Below, piece by piece: positions 56,048 to 64,000 of a stretch of DNA of 64,000 nt; position 1 is the first letter of the stretch; each line of letters opens with the position of its first letter. The translations under genes were made by a program, and so were the position numbers. Source of the stretch: Petrolisthes cinctipes (lineage: Eukaryota; Arthropoda; Malacostraca; Decapoda; Porcellanidae). Location of the stretch: positions 372,001 through 436,000 of the forward strand of contig JAWQEG010001376.1 in NCBI GenBank assembly GCA_033782935.1. The letters are read 5' to 3'. The notes under the pieces were generated by a model. It did not search any database. It was not told the DNA's origin and saw only the letters and a list, made by a program, of their open reading frames with translations.

Positions 56048-56945
56048 AATCAGACCCCTTGTTTCATACACCAATTTACCTTAATTGGAAGCAAATTATG
56101 TGAAAGGTACTGGTTCTTGTGGAGTTGAAGAGTAGGTGGTAGTGTTGTATTCTGGCAAGTTGTATTGGTGGTAGGTGGACTGGATCAAGGATGAGAGACA
56201 GTAAGGATAGTTCAGTGAAACGTCATCAATTCAGCCGTGATGTCACGCGCTCCGTGACGTCAAAGTGATGACGCTCACTGGAGACCCTGCTGGAGACCCT
56301 CGCATGCAGGAATCTCGTTCAAACTTAAATAATCTCTCCTTATTCTCGGTTTTAATACACGATTTATACATCATACGTGTGTAGTGTTCTCTAAAAGAGT
56401 TAATTGATAGTTGTGGATATAGTTTTCATGAATAGTAGACTAGTGTATGCTATATTGAAGGCTATAGCACTGTATTTACAAGCTGATAGAGGCTCGCTCA
56501 CGCCGATTCTAGCTAGCAAAACCCCGTGATATTAATTTATTATGATTAAATATAGATGAGTCACAAACATAGGAAATTGGGATTATTGACTGAAATTCCT
56601 AGAGATTCGTTAATATTTCTTTATGTTGTATTACATGCATATCATGTCTCTCACCCATCTTTCTCCCAACATTAACTCTAACTTCACCCACAATTTCACT
56701 TCTTTTTATACATGATTTACTTTCAAATGTGACCTTTCATTACTTGCAAGAAAAAGAACGTTTCTTTACAGGCCCTTCTGTAGTTTTGTATATCCAGTAG
56801 TCTGTGCAGTCATTTTGCTATTCCGAGAAGTTTGTTAATTTTTTCTGTTTACTCTTAATTACTATTTACTTTGCCAGTGTGGAATACATTTTTGTGTTTG
56901 AGTTATCTTGGCATAATAATGTACTTCCTTTAACTACTTTAGTTC
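56048..56945. other. Non-coding stretch
   Basis: A CRE-like 'cgtgacgtcaaag' at 56254 and a direct repeat 'ctggagaccct' at 56278/56291; otherwise AT-rich without a gene. Confidence 0.5.
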
Positions 56946-57360
56946 TGGAAACTGAAGATATTAAACACATTATTATTAAATTTGGTAGAAGTGAGAGAAG
57001 ACCAAATTGGCAGTACAAGCTTGGACATAAAATATTAAATAAAGCAGAGAAAGAAAGAGATTTAGGGGTAACGATAAATAAGAAATTGACACCAGATAAT
57101 CATATAAATGAAAAAGTGAGAAACATGTATACATTGTTAGCAAACTTGAGAGTGGCCTTCACTTAAATAGATGAAGAAATGATCAAGAAAATAATTACAT
57201 CCTTTATAAGGCCTACCTTGGAATATGCTGCAGTAGTATGGAATAGTAAGGATATAGAAAACTTGTGTCAACAGGGAATACCTACAATTAGAAGTCACAG
57301 TAAGAAATTAATTAAAAGAAGAGGAAACAAAGATGTACAGAAATACAAATAGGTAAGAAC
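56946..57360 (+). pseudogene. LINE RT thumb fragment (CR1/Jockey-like)
   Basis: The frame reads KAEKERDLGVTINKKL and, after a TAG at 57165, EEMIKKIITSFIRPTLEYAA and VVWN. The DLGV...RPTLEYA...VW pattern is the C-terminal part of non-LTR reverse transcriptases. It differs from the I-like LINE elsewhere in the window. Confidence 0.7.
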
Positions 57361-57792
57361 ATAAAAGTAGACACGAGTAATTTATTTCCTTGAAATCTAA
57401 AGTACAGTATTAAATACAGAGGCGAGTGAAAAAAAGTGAGCAAATCTGAATGAATCAAAAGTCTGTAACCTCTCACCCATAGTGTAAAAAGTCAGCATGG
57501 AACAGTTCTTCCTACAAAAATACAGCTACTATAATAAACTGTACATTTTAAAGCTGTTGTACAAGCCAGGAACTATGATTATCAAGTATGACATTCAACC
57601 ATGTACTGAGTGCTACAGAAATTATTTATATGCTGCATCTTACCCTCTCATGCTCATTTGCATCTAACTATTCTTCCCTTGCAATGATAACTCTGAAGTT
57701 TTTAAAAATTCAAGCACATAAAGTGTTCATACAACTGGAATATGATTTAGTACCATAATCCAACAATACTTAAACTAGTACAGTACCAGGCC
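57361..57792. other. Likely 3' UTR of the minus-strand host gene
   Basis: AT-rich sequence downstream of the stop at 57793-57795; no repeat recognised. An exact poly(A) site cannot be chosen. Confidence 0.35.
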
Positions 57793-58301
57793 TCAGAAGA
57801 CATTTACTACACAGATGGTATAAGGAAACAGACTAATAAAGGGGGAACTAGCACATAGAACAAAACAGAAGCATAACAAGGCCGTGAGGATACATATAGT
57901 CATAGATGCTGGTATAATAGGTTTATTGGCATAAGTTTGCTTTGCTTTTTCAAGGTTGTACTCTGATACCAAATTTTTGTACTCTGTATTTTCCTTAAGC
58001 AGAATATCATTGTCTAAGGATTGTTTTAACAATTTCTTTTTGATGTCACCATTTTCTCCAACAAGCTCCATTAATCTTTGTTCTAAACTTCCTTCCTTTG
58101 CTCGTAATTCCTCTAAATTTAGTTCTAACTGTCTTTTAATTTTTGTTACTTTCTCCAATTTTAGAGACACCTCAGACAGCTGCTGTTGTAGGGCATACAC
58201 ATTATTATTCCCAGAATGTAGGACACCACAACAGGACCAACAAACTGCCAGATTATGTCCACCTGATGAAGCAGAGCTACCTTCTTTAGTTGTTTCTAAC
58301 T
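57793..58301 (-). CDS. Terminal exon of a host gene: coiled coil plus C-terminal membrane segment
   Basis: Read from the AG acceptor at 58303-58302 ('ttaacaccaag') the exon is open for about 169 codons: a Ser/Gly-rich start, CWSCCGVL, a long heptad-rich coiled coil (LQQQLSEVSLKLEKV to ENTEYKNLVSEY), then a hydrophobic helix (ASMTICILTALLCFCFVLC) near the C terminus. This suggests a tail-anchored or membrane-bound coiled-coil protein. The phase fits exon 63401-63478. A competing upstream acceptor at 58373-58372 ('actttacag') gives another frame, ELAPDSYEAPTQTSAVGETL, that stops at 58286-58288, so alternative C termini are possible. I do not recognise the protein family. Confidence 0.6.
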
Positions 58302-58810
58302 CTTGGTGTTAAAAGAGTCTCTCCAACAGCAGAGGTTTGGGTAGGAGCTTCATAAGAGTCAGGTGCCAATTCTGTAAAGTGAAAGGTTACTTAACACAAA
58401 GGCCTAGAGAAAAAGCATCCTGTGAAGCTATCCTTAGTGACTATTTCTTGGCAAATACAGTACAGTATACTGTATAATATACACTACTATAATGTTAACT
58501 TTCCCTTCCCAATACCAGGTGGGATGGAGAAAGTAATGAGAGGTGTAGCATGAGTAAGAAGGCAATTGGGACTGCAGCATGAGTAAGAAGGCAATTGGGA
58601 TTGTGTGTGGGATGGTTGGGAAGGTGAAATGTAATACATTGAGGTGGGATGGGCATGTATGGCAAATACATACAGTACTACTCCAAGTCTTAAACTTATT
58701 TCTCAGTGACTAGTCCTTAGTCTATCACTACTGTCTACAGTACTGTACTGTACTTTAGAATTTCTAACAAGTTTGTAGGATAAGATCAACCTATTCTACA
58801 CTCCAATGTA
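58302..58810. other. Intron sequence of host gene
   Basis: 58302-58371 may be an alternative exon extension (see terminal exon). 58525-58600 has a direct repeat 'gcatgagtaagaaggcaatt'. Otherwise nothing. Confidence 0.4.
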
Positions 58811-59042
58811 CAGCTCCGGACAGGTCAAGGGTCCACACTTCTTCCACCAGCGACTTGGTTTGGGCCTCATCTGATCTGGTAACAGTTGCAGGTGGAGGGA
58901 GGGGGGGATGTTAGTGGGAGAGGAGAGAAATGTGGGCGGAGCTATATAAGAGGGTAACGAATGATCAGGTAGAGAGACGTGTGTCAGGAGGAATGAATGA
59001 AGCATACACTGTGAACGGTATCGAATCACCAACAGTTTAAAG

Positions 59043-59471
59043 CAGGGTTCTCCTTTTTTTTCAGTCGTGACCCAGTTTTTACTATGACATCATTCTTTCG
59101 ACCCATACAGAAAGATATTTTACAAATGATCAGAATTATCAACCTAAGAAAATACAAGGCCAGACGCTGAAACATAATATTTATGATTAAAAGGCATTCT
59201 AACCAGAATTATAAACACTGCCTCACCTACCCTTCCCTCTCTCTCTCACACACTCATTCAAGAAGGCTAATGTTTGTGCAATGATTTTCTTTTATTTCTA
59301 ATTAAATATATGAATATTCGATTATAAAAATATGTTAGGTGGATTCATGTATGAACTTCATATTTATTTTATTGTCACAAATATTATTATTCTATTTTAT
59401 TCATGTATTTATTTTTGTGAGCCTGCGACGCAGTTTGGAGGAATTCGGGACCCGTAATTTGAAGAACCCTG
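59043..59471. mobile_element. hAT MITE in left arm
   Basis: CAGGGTTCTCC...GAAGAACCCTG with identical 8-bp flanks gtttaaag at 59035-59042 and 59472-59479. Confidence 0.85.
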
Positions 59472-60948
59472 GTTTAAAGAAGTGCATACTGCATTAACGT
59501 AAGTGGATATAGAAGAGAAGAAATGTGATGATTTGAGGCGAGGGTGAGGGGGAAGAGGGTAAGAAAAATGAAGGTGATTAGTTGAAAAGTAATAACAAAC
59601 AAATATAATTAGAATATCTGTTACATTATATCCTTTAAATAAAGGCACTATCTTTTGTTCACCATCGTAGTGGGATAGACTACTGAATATTATCCTTTGG
59701 ATATTAGACAGCTATCCCTATATTCCTTTTATCCCTCGTGCTTGCCCCGTAGGGGAGTATTGCCTGTAATGATGTGGGCAATACTTTAAGGGTTTTGGCG
59801 CCCCTTCGGCCCTAGCCACTAGCTTACATTTCTTCAACTGTCCCTCCAATCTTCCTATTTCCTTCATGCTTGCTGTCACACCACTCTATCACCTTTTCCT
59901 GTGGCTATATGACCTCGCTGTTGCGGCGCTTAATATCAATCAATTAATCAACCTCTACATATTGAGAACCAAAATGCAATCAACAACATAATTTCAGCCG
60001 CAGTTTTTCGAATCATATAATTGGACTATAAGTGATAAGGGAGAAAGGCCTATGTCATTAAAACTTTTTAAGAACGAATGAGAAGGTTAAAAATATGAGA
60101 AAGAAAAAATAAACGGTAAGAAAGGAGGGAAGGTCAAGCGAGAGAGGGATAAGACAGTAGGGAGGATGTGTAAGGTTGCCAGTTACTTGAGAGATACTGT
60201 AATATCTATAGCCTATGCATAAAATTAGACCAAGTTTATTGAAAACGCCATATAGCGGCGCCTATTCAAGTTTAACATTGATTATTTTTAAGGAAATGCA
60301 TGTTTAGAAGAAAAAATCCTGGTAAATAGCTTAATGAATTTGTTGACAAATATGATTATTAAAAAAGTTAGAAAATTAAACGGTCTTCTGCACAATAAAA
60401 AAAAAAAAAAAAAAAAAAGCAGCTGGGCTTGGGAGAAGGTGATAAATAGGGTGGACTACAAGCTCGAGGGATTTGATTGATATTAGGTGGCGCAACAGCG
60501 AGGTCAAATAACACCAGGAAAAGGTGATAGAGAGGTGTGACAGCAAGCAAGAAGGAAATAGGAAGATAGGAGGGACAGTTGAAGAAATGTAAGCTAGTGG
60601 CTAGGGCCGAAGGGGCGCCAAAACCCTTAAAGTATTGCCCACATCATTACAGGCAATACTCCCCTACGGGGTAAGCACGAGGGATAAAAGGAATACAAGG
60701 ATAGCTGTCTAATATCCAAAGGATAATATATATTCAGTAGTCTATCCCACTACGATGGTGAACAAAAGACAGTGCCTTTATTTAAAGGATATAATGTAAC
60801 AGATATTCTAATTATATTTGTTTGTTATTACTTTTCAACTAATCACCTTCATTTTTCTTACCCTCTTCCCCCTCACCCTCGCCTCAAATCATCACATTTC
60901 TTCTCTTCTATATCCACTTACGTTAATGCAGTATGCACTTCTTTAAAC

Positions 60949-61377
60949 CAGGGTTCTTCAAATTACGGGTCCCGAATTCCTCCAAACTGGGTCGCAGGCT
61001 CACAAAAATAAATACATGAATAAAATAGAATAATAATATTCGTGACAATAAAATAAATATGAAGTTCATACATGAATCCACCTAACATATTTTTATAATC
61101 GAATATTCATATATTTAATTATAAATATAACAAAATCATTGCACAAATATTAGCCTTCTTGAATGAGTGTGTGAGAGAGAGAGGGAGGGTAGGTGAGGCA
61201 GTGTTTATAATTCTGGTTAGAATGCCTTTTAATCATAAATATTATGTTTCAGCGTCTGGCCTTGTATTGTCTTAGGTTGATAATTCTGATCATTTGTAAA
61301 ATATCTTTCTGTATGGGTCGCGAGAATGATGTCTTAGTAAAAACTGGGTCATGACTGAAAAAGATTGAAGAACCCTG
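60949..61377. mobile_element. hAT MITE in right arm
   Basis: The mirror copy of the left-arm MITE, with flanks ctttaaac at 60941-60948 and 61378-61385. Identical insertion site in both arms shows that the arms were duplicated or converted after the insertion. Confidence 0.85.
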
Positions 61378-61613
61378 CTTTAAACTGTTGGTGATTCGAT
61401 ACCGTTCACAGTGTATGCTTCATTCATTCCTCCTGACACACGTCTCTCTACCTGATCATTCGTTACCCTCTTATATAGCTCCGCCCACATTTCTCTCCTC
61501 GTCTCTCACTAACATCCCCCCTCCCTCCACCTGCAACTGTTACCAGATCCGACAAGGCCCAAACCAAATCGCTGATGGATGGGGTGTGGACCATTGATCT
61601 GTCCGGAGCTGTA

Positions 61614-62175
61614 CTTGTGTAAGTGCTCCCAAATACTGTACTACCCTTGATAATTTTCTCTAATGTTGTTGACTGATTTAAGTATCAACCAAATAACATT
61701 ACTAGATAAGCTTGGTGTTAGGAAATTAACTACATTTTCTAGTTGTTACGAACCCTTGATGTCACAGTGGTGTATAAGAATTCATCAGGCCAACTGTACA
61801 TGCTAGAGTTGTTATGCCATAAAACTAAAACCCCTGAGCCACCTATCCCAATATCTTAAGCAAAGGTTTCTAAGGTTTCAAAACATCTTGGCGAAGGTGG
61901 TGAGTTGGGAAGGAAGTCAGCATGAAGGCTTGCTCGGAGGAATCCGAAGTGACAATGCCGCAATCTGGGCAATGTAAAATACTCCATCAAGAAATATCAT
62001 AGATAAATATATGTATATAAATAATTATACATATAATTTATGACAGATCAGTATAATTCATGATTCTAGAGATAGATTAAATGCAATTCAAATAACTAGT
62101 AAATTAAAAATATGACACAATTAGAGTAGAATTTATAAATGAAGAAAGATAATAATGAATCAGCATTTCTCTTAC
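61614..62175. other. Intron sequence of host gene
   Basis: AT-rich; no feature recognised apart from the start of the 279-bp tandem duplication near 62090. Confidence 0.5.
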
Positions 62176-62276
62176 CGGAACAATAAAGTTCAGGTGGTTG
62201 AGTTCCTCAAGCAACAGCAGTTTCAATAGGGGCTGAATCTTCTTATGATGTGTCTGTTGAGTGAAAGAGAACTTGT
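62176..62276 (-). CDS. Exon-like cassette, downstream copy
   Basis: The minus strand has acceptor AG at 62278-62277, a 101-nt open segment (KFSFTQQTHHKKIQPLLKLL, then LLEELNHLNFIVP) and a donor GTAAGA. It fits phase 1 of exon 63401-63478 at its start and ends in phase 0. 101 nt is not a multiple of three, so including both cassette copies would shift the frame. Other acceptors (AG|ACACATC) are possible. Whether it is spliced is unknown; it could be decayed duplicated intron sequence. Confidence 0.4.
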
Positions 62277-62454
62277 CTTGAATAGGATACAGAAAATATT
62301 CACTGTACTGTATATATATTTTCAACTAAAGGAATATATAATAGACCCTATATACCATATGTAACTCATTTATAACTAGTAAATTAAAAATATGAAACAA
62401 TTAGAGTAGAATTATAAATGAAGAAAGATAATAATGAATCAGCATTTCTCTTAC

Positions 62455-62555
62455 CGGAACAATAAAGTTCATGTTCTTGAGTTCCTCCAGCAACCGCAGT
62501 TTCAATAGGGGCTGAATCTTCTTATGATGTGTCTGTTGAGTGAAAGAGAACTTGT
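62455..62555 (-). CDS. Exon-like cassette, upstream copy
   Basis: It is a 279-bp-offset tandem duplicate of 62176-62276 with the same length, acceptor and donor. The peptide differs in its second half (KLRLLEELKNMNFIVP). A third, truncated copy with an acceptor and only the first third of the cassette lies at about 63200-63227. Confidence 0.4.
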
Positions 62556-62601
62556 CTTGAAGAGAATACAGAAAACATTCACTGTACTGTATATCCATTT
62601 T

Positions 62602-63139
62602 GGTAAATTTACTGTTTTGGACAGAATAGGATTCTTTGGACAATAATATGTTTTACTAGTGTTTTTTTATGTGTTTTCAACAATTTTTAAATTAATTTCC
62701 GTCGCAATTTTTTTTTTTTTTTTTTTTTGCCAAACCTAATCTGGACCGCGGCACACTACCAGGACCTAACTGGGGCAGACTACCGGGACCTAACCAGGGC
62801 AGACTACCGGGACCTTACCAGGGCAGACTACCGGGATTAGATTTCAAGTGTAAACTGTGCTCTACATCCATCCATGTCGGCTATTTCTATTTTCCCAGTA
62901 ATCTGCCCTGGTTAGATCCCGGTAGCCTGCCCTGGTTAGGTCCCGGCAGTCTGCCCCGGTTAGGTCCCGGTAGTGTGCTGCGGTCCAGATTAGGTTAGGT
63001 TAAGTTAGGTTTGGCTAAAAAAAAAAAAAAAAATGCGACGGAAATGAATATCAAAATCGTTGAAAACACATAAAAAAACACTAGTAAAATATAATCATTG
63101 TCCAAAGAATCCTATTCTGTCCGAAACAGTAAATTTACC
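62602..63139. mobile_element. GGTA-family MITE, 538 bp, in host intron
   Basis: GGTAAATTTACTGTTTTGGA at the left is matched inverted at the right (…CCGAAACAGTAAATTTACC). Over 200 bp on each side pair, including a poly-T/poly-A tract. 'cagactaccgggacctaacc' units point in opposite directions in the two halves. The flanks tccatttt (62594-62601) and tatatttt (63140-63147) are a decayed 8-bp duplication; the paralogous empty site 'actgtactgtatatatattt' at 62303 and 63254 confirms the insertion point. Confidence 0.85.
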
Positions 63140-63400
63140 TATATTTTCAACTAAAGGAATATATAATAATTATACCCTATATACCATATGTAACTCACTG
63201 ATGTCTGTTGAGTGAAAGAGAACTTGTCTTGCAGAGAATGCAGAAAATATTCACTGTACTGTATATATATTTTCAACTAAAGGAATATATAATATACCCT
63301 ATATACCATATGTAACTCACTGATTGAAATGTTATATTTCAGCAAGACAGTAAAAATTTTAATAAAAATCAATTTTAAAAAGTCATAAAATTCTTCCTAC
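63140..63400. other. Host intron, partial third cassette unit
   Basis: 63200-63227 retains the acceptor side of the duplicated cassette. 'aaaggaatatataat' and 'ccatatgtaactcact' repeat at about 125-bp spacing. Confidence 0.5.
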
Positions 63401-63478
63401 CAGAAACACTGAGCAAATCTTGCAAAAGCTGGCGCCTCTGTTTTTCCTCAGCTCTGCGCCCACGGTGTTTTGCACTTT
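63401..63478 (-). CDS. Host gene internal exon, 78 nt, phase 1-1
   Basis: Acceptor 'ctttttgcag', donor GTAGGAAG. Reads (E)SAKHRGRRAEEKQRRQLL, then QDLLSVS: a strongly basic helix-like segment. It joins in frame to 63963-64000 upstream and to 57793-58301 downstream. Good splice signals and amphipathic charge pattern support a genuine exon; family not recognised. Confidence 0.6.
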
Positions 63479-63962
63479 CTGCAAAAAGGAAAATAATTAA
63501 ATCAGACAATCTGGTGGTGCAATTTATTTGTATGATCAAGATGGAAAACCTTTCTGCTCTTTTGGTATGGTTATGTTTCCCACCTCCCTACCAAACTAGT
63601 CATTTATAAAAACTGAAAATATTAAGAAATGGTCCCAATCTACCTGCCACCTAACGTTAGTATAAACCAACCCTACACAATAAAACCAAATAACCTATAA
63701 AACTTTCATAAAATTGGCCTATCTTGTCACATTTCAATAGTATGGCTCATATAAACCTTACTTTCAATAAAGATTATGGGCAGCCCATATCTATGCACAA
63801 TGGAATTGGCCAACACTTATTTTAACCTGTTAACAAGCACCATCAAGAAATATTTGTCGGCTCCTACTAATTGCAATTGAAAGATGATATTTAGTAAGTT
63901 TTGCACAATAAGTATTATACCGAAAGTATTGGCAGTAACAGATAAGAGTCCATATTGCCTAC
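63479..63962. other. Host gene intron
   Basis: AT-rich, no repeat recognised. Confidence 0.5.
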
Positions 63963-64000
63963 CTGAATCCTCCTCCTGTTTTGGGAGAAACAGCGAAGGT
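63963..64000 (-). CDS. Host gene exon, cut by window edge
   Basis: The minus strand reads PSLFLPKQEEDS then donor GTAGGC at 63962. Phase 1 matches the acceptor of the next exon at 63478. The 5' remainder lies beyond the window. Confidence 0.5.

Larger units (their letters stand above)
58811..61611. mobile_element. Complete palindromic TA-flanked element (copy 2)
   Basis: The left arm (58811 to about 59945) and right arm (about 60480 to 61611) are near-identical inverted repeats of over 1.1 kb; the centre is about 530 bp. Ends CAGCTCCGGACAG and CTGTCCGGAGCTG sit beside TA at 58809-58810 and 61612-61613. Each arm carries 'tatatagctccgcccac' or its complement and the same hAT MITE. No transposase is present. 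The Tc1 remnants and shared termini of the 15173-18757 element suggest Tc1/mariner mobilisation. Confidence 0.85.

Overview
This is eukaryotic, AT-rich, transposon-dense DNA from an arthropod, most likely a decapod crustacean. Evidence: spliced transposase genes with GT/AG introns, long AC, AG, AAT and TGTG microsatellites, TTAGG-like motifs (the arthropod telomere unit) inside repeats, and a tRNA-derived SINE ending in 'cagtaaataggtacctgg', which I associate from memory with decapods. No prokaryotic signals were found. Nearly everything recognisable is mobile DNA; one host gene is supported, at the right edge on the minus strand.

Layout. 1-2.2 kb: two-exon PIF/Harbinger transposase with its promoter. 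2.2-4 kb: truncated copy of a palindromic TA-flanked (Tc1/mariner-type) element that interrupts it. 6.1-10.4 kb: a long-TIR element carrying a decayed gene of a family I cannot assign to any known transposase, its right TIR split by a palindromic MITE. 11.1-13.9 kb: Penelope-like retroelement with a hammerhead-like relic. 14.4-15.1 kb: minisatellite. 15.2-20.3 kb: two abutting TA-flanked elements, the first holding an inverted, split Tc1 transposase. 20.4-30.1 kb: a SINE and three hAT-type elements. 30-40 kb: mostly non-coding, with TTAA-flanked MITEs, a candidate recursive splice site and a promoter-like segment. 40.1-48.7 kb: decayed env-bearing LTR element (integrase and envelope, minus strand) invaded by an RNase H-bearing LINE. 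48.8-52.3 kb: 5' two thirds of a BEL/Pao element, fused to an inverted LINE fragment (52.3-53.9 kb). 53.9-56.1 kb: CCTAACC-rich nested MITEs and hairpin-forming tandem repeats. 56.9-57.4 kb: LINE scrap. 57.8-64 kb: minus-strand host gene exons (basic linker, coiled coil, C-terminal membrane segment) whose large intron holds a complete 2.8-kb palindromic element and a duplicated exon-like cassette.

The most interesting items are: (1) the long-TIR element with the unassigned gene; (2) a MITE family with GGTA termini and 8-bp target duplications, one copy inserted inside another copy of itself; (3) the palindromic TA element, whose central segment lies in opposite orientations in two copies; (4) the duplicated exon cassette in the host gene. 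Insertion order can be read from nesting: a hAT MITE entered the ancestor of the palindromic family before its arms were duplicated, and GGTA MITEs entered the Harbinger intron and the host intron later. All family assignments are from motifs read by eye; no database search was possible.
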